DNA of 64,000 nt, taken from positions 37,775 to 101,774 of the forward strand of contig JANYDK010000118.1 of the NCBI GenBank assembly GCA_025363655.1. Direction: 5' to 3'. Of the stretch, positions 25,448-34,686 are shown one piece after another. Source of the DNA: Deltaproteobacteria bacterium. GTDB lineage: Bacteria; Myxococcota_A; Polyangia; Polyangiales; JADJMO01. Position numbers and translations under genes: made by a program. The notes under the pieces were generated by a model, which saw only the letters and a program-made list of their open reading frames with translations, had not been told where the DNA came from and did not search any database. How positions within the stretch are numbered: the first letter of the stretch is position 1; every line of letters starts with the position of its first letter.

Positions 25448-26320
25448 CTACAACGCCCCCAGCCCGTCCTGCACCACGGCCCACCAGGCCCAATCCCACG
25501 AAGCGTCGCAGAAGTTCGACTGGAACGATCGGAGGTTGCGCACTCGGTACAGCTCGCTTCGTGCGACGACGTCGACGGTGCTGCCCATTCCGACCGCGGT
25601 GCTGCCGAAGAGGATCGAGTAGTCATCGATGGCGATGGCGGTCGAGCACCCGGCCGGCGTACCTGGGGGAAGGCTGGCGCAGCCGGTCGGCATGATTCGG
25701 ACGTCGGAGAAGGGGAGGATCGTCCCGTTGCCGATGCTGCCGTCGGTGGCGGCGAAGTAGAGGCGGCCGCCGACGTCGACTGGGTTCTTCATGCCGCCCC
25801 AGCTCGCGATGCTGGTGACGTAGACGGCCCGGGTGCACGCGAACGGGTTCTCGTCGAGTTGGAGCTCGACGTGTACGTAGCTTCCGAGGCGAAGGTGCGA
25901 GAGGTCGATGCCCGGTGCGGCGGCGGTGATCGTGAGCGGCACCGGGACACAGTCGGCCGCGGGTGAGCAGAGATCGAGCTCGACGCTGTCGACGTGCGCG
26001 CGCGTGATGAGCGCGTCGAAGCTGGTCGGCAGCGGACCCGGCTTGGTCAGCGGCCGACACTCGGCGAGCCGGTAGCTACCGGACACTTGGATGAAGACGC
26101 CGTCGGTGGTGTGCCTGCAGGTGGCGCTCGGCGCGCTCGTCGGGCTGCTCGTTGGCGCACTCGTCGGCGACCCGGTCGGTGAGCTCGTCGGTGAGCTCGT
26201 CGGTGAAGTCGTGCCGCTCGGCGAGGGCGACGGACCGCCGGATTCGACTGCGCCACCGCACGCGACGAAGGCCACCGTCGTGAGGGATATCCAAGAAAAG
26301 GCGAACGAAAGACGGCTCAT
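25448..26320 (-). CDS. lipoprotein with Ser-Pro-Thr linker
   Basis: 290 residues from the ATG at 26320. A signal ending FVACGG is followed by a repeated Ser-Pro-Thr/Ser-Ala-Pro-Thr linker encoded by imperfect 12-bp repeats at about 26110-26213. The remainder is a cysteine-containing beta-rich domain (TDGVFIQVSGSYRLAECR, LDLCSPAADCVPVPLT) with no family I recognise. The gene is divergent from the receptor kinase (71 bases between starts). Confidence 0.65.
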   Translation of the reverse strand: MSRLSFAFSWISLTTVAFVACGGAVESGGPSPSPSGTTSPTSSPTSSPTGSPTSAPTSSPTSAPSATCRHTTDGVFIQVSGSYRLAECRPLTKPGPLPTSFDALITRAHVDSVELDLCSPAADCVPVPLTITAAAPGIDLSHLRLGSYVHVELQLDENPFACTRAVYVTSIASWGGMKNPVDVGGRLYFAATDGSIGNGTILPFSDVRIMPTGCASLPPGTPAGCSTAIAIDDYSILFGSTAVGMGSTVDVVARSELYRVRNLRSFQSNFCDASWDWAWWAVVQDGLGAL

Positions 26321-26391
26321 GGCGGAAGACAGTTCAAGAACCGTGCTCGCCTTTGCGGTGCCACCCTGTGTCAGCGGGATACCATCGCGCA

Positions 26392-28584
26392 ATGTCCTTC
26401 GTCCGCGCGCGGCGCCTGGTGGCCCTGTGGCTGCTGGCGACGTGCGTGCTGGTGCTCGGTGGTTGTCGCGACGAGACCTCGATCGAGTTGCCGAGATGGA
26501 CGCTTCGTTCGACGCTCGAATCGCGCTCGATCGAGCTCACGCTGCCCGCGCACTTCGATGAGCACCTGCCGCAGGGGCCGACCGACGTACAGCTGATCAC
26601 CGACGTCGCGTTGCCGGACGCGATGCGCGGCGTGCCGCTGATGTTGGAGTTTCCATTTCTCGAGGCGTCGGCGGGCGTGATGGTGGATGGGACGGTCGCG
26701 GAGCCCTCGGCGCATGCCGTCGTGCCGGGAGCCCTACGCGCGGGGACGCTCGGCTTTCGCATCGGCGCGGAGACGACGCTCGACGGCAAGCTGCGCATAG
26801 AGGTGGACATCCATCGAGAGAGCGCGCGTGGCGCGTGGATCGACACCGTGCCGCGCCTCGCGACGAACGACGGTGACACGCGCTTCGTCCTCCTACGGAC
26901 GCTCCACGGACCAGTGACCGTCGCCGCGTTCGCGATTCTCTCGATGATCGGCTTCACCTACTTCGTGCTCCATTGGCTCGATCGACGACGCAAGATGCAC
27001 CTCTGGTTCGGGCTGCAGGCCTCGGGTGCGGCGTATTTTCTCCTCGAGTGCCTCTTCATTCCGCAGTCGATGGGCATCTACGCCGGCGCCAACGCGGTCG
27101 GCATCGCCGCGATCGCCGGCGTCTACTTCGTTCATGCGTACTTCGAGCTGGGAAAACCACACGTCCTCTTTCGGGTGGCGCTGGTCGTCGACGTGGTGCT
27201 CGCGGCGGCTCTGCACGGTCCGTTTCGCAGCAGCGGTCTCTCGCTCATGGTCGCGATCGTCATCGCCTGCGTCGTCGTCGGTCATCAAATCGTCACCCTC
27301 GCGCGGCTCCGGCACCAAGGGCGCGATCCCTTCGGCGCGACCATCCTCCTCGTCGCCTGGGTGATCCTCGCGGCCACCTGTCCGCCGGACATCGCCTATG
27401 CGCTCGGGCTCGGCGATCTCGCGGGCGGCGCGCACACGTTCGTCCTCGGGCTCGGTCTCTATGCCGTCGCCCAAGGCTCGGTGCTCGGGCGCGATCACAT
27501 CCGTTCGTTGCGATCGGCCGACGCGCTCAACGCCGAGCTCGCCGAACGCGTGCGTGCGCTCGAGGTCGGCGCGCGCGAGAACGCGCTCCTCAGTGACGAG
27601 CTTCGCAGGCAAATTGCCGATCGATCGCAGCGTCTCTCGGAGGCGCTGGCGCGCATCGGTGCGGTCCCCGAGCGGCCGACCACGCTCACCGCCGGTGATC
27701 GCATCCACGGTCGCTACCTGGTCGTGCGTCGGCTCGGCGCCGGTGGCATGGGCGCGGTCCACGAGGTCGAGCGGACGAGCGATGGCAAACACTTCGCGCT
27801 CAAGGTGCTGACCGCGGCGACCACCGGAGTCGCGCTCGCTCGGCTGGCGCGCGAGGCCCAGATAGCGGCGCAGCTCTCGCACGAGAACCTCGTCTCCATC
27901 GTCGACGTCGACGTCTCGGAGAACGGCGCCCTTTACATGGTGATGGAGCTCGTCGACGGCGCGCCGCTGAACGATCGGCAAGCGGAGTTCGGAAAGGCGG
28001 ACTTCGCGCTGCCGATTCTCCTGCACGTCGCGCGCGGGCTGGTGGCGCTCCACGCGCGCGGCATCGTCCATCGCGATCTGAAGCCGGCGAACATCCTCCT
28101 CACCGCTGGCGGCACGGGAAAAATAGCCGATTTCGGGATCGCACGGCTCGGCGGCGACGAGACACCCGATCCGATCGCCGACACCGTCGCGGTCACGCCT
28201 TCCCATCCCTCGGAGCCCTCCGATCCGGCGCTGGCACCGACGGCAGCGTCCGATCCGGCGCTGACGGCGACGGGCGCTTGGATGGGCACGCCCCTCTACA
28301 TGGCCCCCGAGCTGGCCCGCGGCGCGAAGTATGCGGCGCCTTCCTCGGACGTCTGGAGCTATGGCGTGATCGCCTTCGAGCTCCTCACGGGAAATTTCCC
28401 CTTCGCCCATCCGCCGCTGCTCGATGCGTTGGCAGGGAAGACGATCACGTCGCCGGGTCTCCCTCCAGCTCCGGCGAGTCGCATGTCGGACGCGGTGCGC
28501 GCGATGCTCGATCGTTGTCTCGCCGTCGATCCCACGAAGAGACCGACGGCTGCCGACCTCGCGCAGGTGCTCGCGAAGCCCTGA
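26392..28584 (+). CDS. receptor Ser/Thr kinase with membrane sensor module
   Basis: 730 residues from the ATG at 26392. The N-terminus reads like a lipoprotein signal with lipobox LGGC at about residue 25. An extracytoplasmic beta domain (about 30-165) and roughly seven hydrophobic helices (about 175-365) follow, similar to 7TM-DISM sensor receptors. After a coiled coil (about 375-425) comes a protein-kinase domain from about 440: GAGGMGAVHEVERTSDG, the ATP lysine in FALKV, HRDLKPANILL, DFGIARLG, then an extra Pro/Ser-rich insertion before GTPLYMAPELARG. It probably phosphorylates proteins in response to an outside signal. The next rightward genes are the TPR/VIT-VWA/propeller operon, separated by 187 bases, so they could be targets. 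A lipidated N-terminus on a receptor kinase is unusual. Confidence 0.88.
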   Translation: MSFVRARRLVALWLLATCVLVLGGCRDETSIELPRWTLRSTLESRSIELTLPAHFDEHLPQGPTDVQLITDVALPDAMRGVPLMLEFPFLEASAGVMVDGTVAEPSAHAVVPGALRAGTLGFRIGAETTLDGKLRIEVDIHRESARGAWIDTVPRLATNDGDTRFVLLRTLHGPVTVAAFAILSMIGFTYFVLHWLDRRRKMHLWFGLQASGAAYFLLECLFIPQSMGIYAGANAVGIAAIAGVYFVHAYFELGKPHVLFRVALVVDVVLAAALHGPFRSSGLSLMVAIVIACVVVGHQIVTLARLRHQGRDPFGATILLVAWVILAATCPPDIAYALGLGDLAGGAHTFVLGLGLYAVAQGSVLGRDHIRSLRSADALNAELAERVRALEVGARENALLSDELRRQIADRSQRLSEALARIGAVPERPTTLTAGDRIHGRYLVVRRLGAGGMGAVHEVERTSDGKHFALKVLTAATTGVALARLAREAQIAAQLSHENLVSIVDVDVSENGALYMVMELVDGAPLNDRQAEFGKADFALPILLHVARGLVALHARGIVHRDLKPANILLTAGGTGKIADFGIARLGGDETPDPIADTVAVTPSHPSEPSDPALAPTAASDPALTATGAWMGTPLYMAPELARGAKYAAPSSDVWSYGVIAFELLTGNFPFAHPPLLDALAGKTITSPGLPPAPASRMSDAVRAMLDRCLAVDPTKRPTAADLAQVLAKP

Positions 28585-28771
28585 AGGCGGCGCCCAACGC
28601 CGTAAGCTCGAAGCGCATTCCGGGCGTGTTTTTCCAGGGTCTGCGAGGACACGCGCCGTGGAGGTCGCACCACGTCGCAGCTCGCGCCCGCTCCGAGAAT
28701 GCGAGCATGAATGGCGTACGGAGGCGCTTGGCCGAGGGCTTGCTGTGTCGGTGCGTGGAGGCATTGCTCCC

Positions 28772-29935
28772 ATGTCGTCTCGCGCTCCTCGTCCGTGTCA
28801 TCGTCCCCTTCGCCATCCTCGCGCCCGCTTCGTGCTGGCGCCTCTCGGCCTCGCGCTGATGGCGTTCCTCTCGTCGACCTTCGAAGGTCGCGCGGCGCCG
28901 AAGGCCACGCCGTCGCTCCTCCTCGTCGCCAAGGAGAAGGAGCCGAAGGATGGTCGCGTGAAGCCGACCAAGGAGAAGCTGGCGAGCCTCCGCAAGGACG
29001 TCGAGACGTCGCCGGAAGATCGACAAAAACGCTTCGAGTTGGTGCGCGCGCTGATCGCCAATTGCGACTTGCAGCCAGCCCTCGACGAGGCGAAGGCGTG
29101 GCGCGAGAAGGACGCCTACAACTTGGTCGTCGTCCGACTCATCGGCGACATCCATCTCGAGCTGGGCGAAAAAGAGAAAGCGCGACGCGCCTACTCCGCG
29201 GTCGTCGAGCTGGTCCCGAAAGATCCCGAGGCGCAGCGCGCGCTCGCGACCGTGCTCAAGCAAGGCGGTGATCTCGACGGCGCGCGGGCGAGGCTGCTGC
29301 AAGCGATGAAGCTCCGGCCCGCCGACGCACGCATCGGCTTCGAGCTCGCCGACGTCACCCAGCGCCTCGGGCGGCTCGACGAAGCACAGAAGCTCTTCGA
29401 AGACATCGTCGCCGCGAAGGAGACCGAGGACGCCGTCGGATATCCGGCGAAGCAGCGCCTGGCGCAGATTTACGCGCAAAAACGTCGCGACGCGCTCGCC
29501 AAAGGCGACGTCGCCGAGGAGAAGCGACTGCAAGCGCTGATCGACGCGCTCGCCCTCAAGGGTGGCTCGATCAACGACGTGAAGATCTACCTCAGCTGGG
29601 ACACCGATCGCACCGACGTCGATCTCTGGGTGACCAATCCGGCGAAGGAGAAGGTCTTCTTCGAGCACAAGGAGGGGAAGTACGGCGAAGGCCTCTACGG
29701 CGACGTCACCAACGGGTACGGCCCCGAGAGCTTCACCGCCCCGAAGGCGCACGCCGGCAAATACGTGGTGCAGGTGAACTACTACGGCACCAGTCGCACG
29801 GCCTTCACCGAGGCGCGCGGCGAGGTCGTCGTCGTGCTTCACGAAGGCACCGCCGAAGAAGAGCGACACGTCCTTCCCTATCGACTCTTCGCGCCCAAGC
29901 AGACGGTCACCGTCGCCGAGATCGAGGTCAAGTGA
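28772..29935 (+). CDS. TPR protein with C-terminal DUF2135 domain
   Basis: 387 residues from the ATG at 28772, which gives an arginine-rich then hydrophobic export signal (FVLAPLGLALMAFLSS); a start at the later methionine is possible. The middle (about 65-250) has three or more tetratricopeptide units (LIGDIHLELGEKEKARRAY, DPEAQRALATVLKQGGDLDG). The C-terminus (SINDVKIYLSWDTDRTDVD, then YVVQVNYYG) is a DUF2135 domain of the kind found in YfaP-like proteins, which sits outside the cytoplasm. The stop overlaps the ATG of the VIT-VWA gene by one base (TGATG). Confidence 0.85.
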   Translation: MSSRAPRPCHRPLRHPRARFVLAPLGLALMAFLSSTFEGRAAPKATPSLLLVAKEKEPKDGRVKPTKEKLASLRKDVETSPEDRQKRFELVRALIANCDLQPALDEAKAWREKDAYNLVVVRLIGDIHLELGEKEKARRAYSAVVELVPKDPEAQRALATVLKQGGDLDGARARLLQAMKLRPADARIGFELADVTQRLGRLDEAQKLFEDIVAAKETEDAVGYPAKQRLAQIYAQKRRDALAKGDVAEEKRLQALIDALALKGGSINDVKIYLSWDTDRTDVDLWVTNPAKEKVFFEHKEGKYGEGLYGDVTNGYGPESFTAPKAHAGKYVVQVNYYGTSRTAFTEARGEVVVVLHEGTAEEERHVLPYRLFAPKQTVTVAEIEVK

Positions 29936-32847
29936 TGTCCAAGTCGCAACGCGCATGGCGCACGAGCGTCAAATGGGTCCTCGCGTCGTTCGTCATCTCG
30001 TTCGTCGCGGTCCTCGTGTCCTGCGGAAATAGGCCCAAACAGGGGCTCCCTTCCGCGGGCAAACCGCTCGGTCGCGCGCTGACGCTCGTCACCGGCGATG
30101 GGTCACTCGCCGTTCGCGAGAGCGGCGGCGCCTTCACGCCGATGAAGCAGGGCGAGGCGATCTCCGGCGCGGTCGAGCTTCGTGGCACGGGCTCGGGCGG
30201 GGCCGCTTCACTCGACGACGGCGACCAACGCATAGCTAAAATATGGATCAAAGGCGCCGGCGCGATCTCCTTCGGTGAGGACGAGGGCGGGCACGTGCGG
30301 GTGATCGTCACCGCCGGAGAAGCGCGCATCCGTTCGCTCGATCCGCGCACCTCGCTCGCGCTCGTCACCAGCTCGAGCCTCACCGAGCTGAGCGGCCGCG
30401 ACGTCTTGGTCGCTGCGTCTTCCGCGTCGTCGGGCAGCCTCGCGTTGCTCGACGTCGGGAGTCACCTCGACGCCGCCGGATGGTCGTTCGCGCTCGAAGC
30501 CGAGTCGACGGCCGTCGGCATCGGCACGCTCGACGCGAAGGCGACCGAAGAGAGCGCGTCCGCGCCAAGCCAGAAACCGAGCGCAGCGACGCGTCTCTTG
30601 CTCACCCGGCTCGCGGTCAGCGGCAGGCTCGCGGGCGACTTCGTCGAGACCTCGGTCGATCACACCTTCCACAATCCGGGCGATGCCCGGCTCGAAGGCA
30701 CCTTTCGATTTCCCATGCCGGAAGGCGCGATTCTCGTCGGCCTCTCGATGGAGATCGACGGCAAGATGATGGACGGCGAGCTCGTCGAAGAGCAGAAGGC
30801 GCAGCAGGTCTACCAGCGCATCGTCGATCAGATGCAGGACCCGGCGCTCCTCCAGTGGGAGCAAGGCACGACCTTCAAGCTGCGCGTCTTTCCCATCGAG
30901 CCGAAGAGCGACAAGCGCGTCGTACTCCGCTACCTCTCGCCGCTCCACCAAGGCGCAGGCGGCTTCGAGTGGATTTACGCGACGGCCGCGCCCGGCATGC
31001 AGACGGCGATCCCGAGCTTCCACGTCGAGCTCGACGGCAAGAGCGTCGTCGACGCGAAGGAATTTCTCCCGGGGCAAGACGTGGTCGTGCCCGTCTCCGG
31101 CGTCGCGGTCGGTCAGACGTTTCGCGAGATCCGTGAAGACGGCGTCTACACGGTGGTGAAGGTGCGTCCCGATTGGGCGAAGGTCTCGGCACCGAGTAGC
31201 AATGGCAAGAATGGCAAGAATGGCAAGAACGAAGGACGTCGCCTGGTGGTGGTCGTCGACACTTCGCGGAGCATGCTCGAAGAGCGTCCCCTCGCGTTGC
31301 AGACGCTGCGCATGATCCTCTCGGATTTGCGGCCAATCGATCGCTTTCGCGTGCTCACCGCCGACGTCGAGGTGCGAGAGCTGCCGGGCGAGCTCGTCGC
31401 TCCGACGGCGCAGACGATCGACGCCGCGGTCGCCTTCGTCGAGGCGGTGGAGCCCGATGGCGCGAGCGACGTCGGGGCGATGCTCCATGGCGCGAGCGCG
31501 CTCCTGAAGAAGGCGAAGGCCGCGGAGCCGACGCTCACTCCCGAGGTCCTCTATCTCGGCGACGGCGTCGCGACGTGGGGTGAGACCGACCCGCTCGCGC
31601 TCGAGAAGATCGCGCAAGAGCAGCTCGGCGACTCGCCATTGCACGCGGTGGTGATCGGCAAGGGCGCAGATGGTGACGTGCTGCGCGCGATCGCCTCGAT
31701 GCATGGTGGGCTCGTCGGAACGCCGCGCACGCAGCTCGAGGCGAGAGAGCTCTCGACGGTGCTCGCGCACGTCGACGAGGTGAAGCACCTCGCCAACGTG
31801 ACGGTGAAGGCCGGCGAGGGCGAGGTCGTCTTCCCGGCAGCGCCGACCAGCCTCTTCGAAGGCGAAGAGCTGACGGTGCTGATCTTCACGCCGAAAGGGA
31901 AAACTCCGTCCAATTCGCTCGCGCTCTCGGCGGTCGGCTACGCGCAGGACGTCGCCGTCGGGCAGGCGACCGGCGCGCCGCACGTCGCCCAACGGTGGGC
32001 GGTGCAGGAGATCGCCGCGCTCGAACACGAAGGCGACGCGAAGAAGGACGAGGCGGTGAAGCTCTCGCTCGACTACCAAGTCATGTGCAAACACACGTCG
32101 TTCCTCGTGCTCGAGAGCGAGGAGGCATATGCGCAATACGACATCGAGCGTCGCTCGAAGAAGAGCGCTGCCGCGCAGGCGATCACCGGCGCCGATCTCG
32201 AGTCGATCGCCGCGCAGACCGCCAGCCTCGAGCCGAATCATCTGCAGCCGGGCGATCCCGAGGTCTTCATCCCGGCGCCGGCCGACGCGCAGTCGGTCAT
32301 CGTCGTCCTCCCCTTCGGCGAGACCAAGATCGCGCGCTGGGAAGACGAGCTGGAGATGTGGACGGTGCGCTTCCTCGTCGACAAGGGCACGCCCGATGGC
32401 ACCTACGAGATCGTCGTGCGTATCACCCGCGCCGACGGCACGCTCGAGGTGCAGAAGCTCGCCTACGTCGTCGACACCAAGAAGCCGACGGTGAAGCTGG
32501 CGATCACGCCGGCGAAGGGAAAGCCAGGCAGTTTTCGCGTCATGGCCGCGCAGGTGGTGACCATGGCCGAGCTCGTCTCCACCATCCCCGAGGCCGATCG
32601 CACAGGTGACGTCGAGGCCGACAAGAAGAGCTTCGCCAGCGTGCTCACCGACGTGAAGCGCGTCGAGGTGCGGATGCCCGACGGACAAGAGCTGCTCCTC
32701 ACCGCGCTCGAGCTCGGGAAGTTCGAGAAAATTTGGACGCCGAGCGCGGCGGTGGATCCGTCGAAGGGCATCGAGGTCCACGTCGTCGCCATCGATCGCG
32801 CGGTCAACGAGAACGCCTTCGACGTCACGCTCTCGGTGCAGCCGTGA
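29935..32847 (+). CDS. VIT and VWA domain lipoprotein
   Basis: 970 residues from the ATG at 29935. A lipoprotein signal ends VLVSC. A FecR-like beta region (VVTAG-like stretches, about 50-190) precedes a VIT domain (about 235-370; HTFHNPGDARLEGTFRFPMPEGAI, RVVLRYLSPL). A tri-repeat linker of Asn-Gly-Lys (9-bp repeat at 31201-31230) leads into a von Willebrand A domain with a MIDAS-like DTSRSM (about 430-600) and the acidic threonine/asparagine loop region. C-terminal beta domains follow (WTVRFLVDKGTPDGTYEI). VIT-VWA proteins act in surface complexes and can be post-translationally modified. It is tightly coupled to genes on both sides. Confidence 0.88.
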   Translation: MSKSQRAWRTSVKWVLASFVISFVAVLVSCGNRPKQGLPSAGKPLGRALTLVTGDGSLAVRESGGAFTPMKQGEAISGAVELRGTGSGGAASLDDGDQRIAKIWIKGAGAISFGEDEGGHVRVIVTAGEARIRSLDPRTSLALVTSSSLTELSGRDVLVAASSASSGSLALLDVGSHLDAAGWSFALEAESTAVGIGTLDAKATEESASAPSQKPSAATRLLLTRLAVSGRLAGDFVETSVDHTFHNPGDARLEGTFRFPMPEGAILVGLSMEIDGKMMDGELVEEQKAQQVYQRIVDQMQDPALLQWEQGTTFKLRVFPIEPKSDKRVVLRYLSPLHQGAGGFEWIYATAAPGMQTAIPSFHVELDGKSVVDAKEFLPGQDVVVPVSGVAVGQTFREIREDGVYTVVKVRPDWAKVSAPSSNGKNGKNGKNEGRRLVVVVDTSRSMLEERPLALQTLRMILSDLRPIDRFRVLTADVEVRELPGELVAPTAQTIDAAVAFVEAVEPDGASDVGAMLHGASALLKKAKAAEPTLTPEVLYLGDGVATWGETDPLALEKIAQEQLGDSPLHAVVIGKGADGDVLRAIASMHGGLVGTPRTQLEARELSTVLAHVDEVKHLANVTVKAGEGEVVFPAAPTSLFEGEELTVLIFTPKGKTPSNSLALSAVGYAQDVAVGQATGAPHVAQRWAVQEIAALEHEGDAKKDEAVKLSLDYQVMCKHTSFLVLESEEAYAQYDIERRSKKSAAAQAITGADLESIAAQTASLEPNHLQPGDPEVFIPAPADAQSVIVVLPFGETKIARWEDELEMWTVRFLVDKGTPDGTYEIVVRITRADGTLEVQKLAYVVDTKKPTVKLAITPAKGKPGSFRVMAAQVVTMAELVSTIPEADRTGDVEADKKSFASVLTDVKRVEVRMPDGQELLLTALELGKFEKIWTPSAAVDPSKGIEVHVVAIDRAVNENAFDVTLSVQP

Positions 32848-34664
32848 AGCGCGCGACCGGCGTCTTCGCGTTCGCGCTCGCCGGCGTCGTCTGCTCCTCG
32901 GCTGCACGGGCCGAGGTCTACACCTCGACGAACGACGTCCGCGGCTGTGCAGTGTCGTCCGACGGGAGCGTCATCGCCGCGACGACGGGCGGCGTGGTGC
33001 TGGTGACGAACGGGAAGGTCACCCGCGTCCTCACCTCGATCGATGGGCTCCCCGACACCAAGGCGAGCAGCGTCCTCGTCGACGGGAACAGCGTCCTCGT
33101 CGGCACCGATCGCGGAATCGCTCGCCTGCAAGCTGATTTCGCGATTCAAGAGACCACGCTGACGAAGACGCCGGTGCGCGCGATCGCTCGCTTCGAGGGC
33201 GCGACCTATCTCGGCACCTTCGGCGAAGGCGTCGAAAAGCTCGGCGAGGGCGGCAAGCTCGTCGCCTTGCCGTTCGCCGATGCGAAGGGCCCCTCGGCAC
33301 GTGCTCGCGTCACCGCGTTCGCGTCGTTCGATGGCAAGCTCATCGCCGCCACCGCCGGTGCCGGTCTCCTTCGACTCGACGACGGTAAGCTCGCGGCGCT
33401 CGCTCTCCCCGGAGTCACGAGCGTCTCTGCCCTCGCCACCTTCGAAGACCGGCTCTGGGTCGGCGCCGTCGAAGGAGCCTACTCACTCGGCAAATCGGGC
33501 GCGCCGCGGGTCGAGAGCGTGAGCGACGTGCGCGCGTTCGTCGCCTCGAAGACCGAGCTCCTCGCCGGCACCTTCGGCGACGGGCTCTTGCACACGAGCA
33601 AGGGCTCACTCGTCCCCGCGTCTGGCATCCCGACTTCGGCGAAGGTGATCCAAGCGCTCGGTGTCGCTTCCGGCGTCGTCGCGAGCGTGCGCTGTCTCGG
33701 CACGGCCGACGGGCTCTTCGTCGCGAAATATGGCGAAAACTACGGTGAATCGGCGATCGCGATGCCCAACGCCGGGCTCCCGTCGAATGACGTCGCTGCC
33801 CTCGCGCGCGACGGCGATCGACTCTGGGTCGGCACCTACGATCGCGGTCTCGCGCTCTTGCAGAAGGGCACCTGGACGACGATCCGCGGGCCCGATCTCG
33901 ACGAGCGCATCAACGCCTTGGCGACGCAGACGACCTTTGGCAAGACGCGCCTGTGGGTGGGGACGACGCGCGGGCTCGTGCGCATCGACGGCGACAAGAA
34001 GCAGACTCACTTCGGCGTCGCCGACGGTCTCCCGGCGGACGACGTGCACGCGATCGCGACGCTCTCCGGAGGTCGTCTCCTCGTCGGCACGGCCAAGGGC
34101 GCGGTGCTCCTCGAAGGGCTCGACGGCAAGACGAACGGCAAGACGGTGACTTCGTTCGGCAAGAAGCAGGGCCTCAAGATCGACGCCGCGTGGGCCGTCG
34201 CCGAAGGGCCGAAGGGCATGCTCCTCGTCGGCGCCAACACCGGTCTCTATGCGCGTGGACCGAAGGACAAAGAGTGGCGTCGCTTCTCGATGCTCGGAGG
34301 TCAGCTCGCCGACGACTGGGTCACGTCGCTCGTCGTGCGCGGCGACGAGGTCTTCGTCGGCACCTACGCAGGTGGCGTTTCGAGGCTTGTTTTTTCGGGC
34401 AAAGACGTCGTCTCGACGCAGCTCGGCGGCGGCTACGTCAACCTCGGCGGCCTCACGATCGTCGGCAGCTCGCTCTACGCGGCGACGATGGACGGCCTCT
34501 TGGTGCGCGCGCTCGACGCCGACGGCGGGGCGAGCGCATGGAAGAACTTGCCGAAGGCCGCGCTCGGCCTCGACGTCACCGCGGTGATCGCTGGTGACGC
34601 CGGAGCTCTCTGGATCGCCAGCCGACGCGGCCTCTCGCACGTGCCGATGGGACCGCCGACGTGA
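32844..34664 (+). CDS. secreted two-component-regulator-type beta-propeller protein
   Basis: 606 residues from a GTG at 32844, overlapping the VIT-VWA stop (GTGA). A cleavable signal ends VCSSAARAE. The rest is about twelve repeats of the regulator-propeller type, each with a core like GVVLVTNG, LWVGTYDRGLALLQ, LWVGTTRGLVRIDGD, GRLLVGTAKGAVLLE. This forms one or two beta-propellers, usually the ligand-binding half of sensor kinases; here no kinase domain is attached, so it may be a stand-alone periplasmic ligand-binding protein feeding the receptor kinase or the VIT-VWA protein. The stop is followed by a terminator-like stem. Confidence 0.85.
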   Translation: MKRATGVFAFALAGVVCSSAARAEVYTSTNDVRGCAVSSDGSVIAATTGGVVLVTNGKVTRVLTSIDGLPDTKASSVLVDGNSVLVGTDRGIARLQADFAIQETTLTKTPVRAIARFEGATYLGTFGEGVEKLGEGGKLVALPFADAKGPSARARVTAFASFDGKLIAATAGAGLLRLDDGKLAALALPGVTSVSALATFEDRLWVGAVEGAYSLGKSGAPRVESVSDVRAFVASKTELLAGTFGDGLLHTSKGSLVPASGIPTSAKVIQALGVASGVVASVRCLGTADGLFVAKYGENYGESAIAMPNAGLPSNDVAALARDGDRLWVGTYDRGLALLQKGTWTTIRGPDLDERINALATQTTFGKTRLWVGTTRGLVRIDGDKKQTHFGVADGLPADDVHAIATLSGGRLLVGTAKGAVLLEGLDGKTNGKTVTSFGKKQGLKIDAAWAVAEGPKGMLLVGANTGLYARGPKDKEWRRFSMLGGQLADDWVTSLVVRGDEVFVGTYAGGVSRLVFSGKDVVSTQLGGGYVNLGGLTIVGSSLYAATMDGLLVRALDADGGASAWKNLPKAALGLDVTAVIAGDAGALWIASRRGLSHVPMGPPT

Positions 34665-34686
34665 CCTTGCTCTTCAAGGTTTGTTT
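34664..34686 (+). terminator. terminator-like hairpin after the propeller gene
   Basis: ACCTTG-CTCTT-CAAGGT (34664-34680) followed by TTGTTT. Stem of six base pairs with a short T-rich tail, starting at the last base of the stop codon. It is the only plausible intrinsic terminator I found, weak but well placed between convergent genes. Confidence 0.45.

Noticed and set aside
26893..28773. 626-codon leftward frame antisense to the receptor kinase
   Set aside because: The kinase motifs are on the plus strand; the antisense product has no recognisable domain.
30208..32907. 899-codon leftward open frame antisense to the VIT-VWA gene
   Set aside because: Same reason; the plus-strand gene has VIT, VWA and a lipobox and overlaps both neighbours cleanly.
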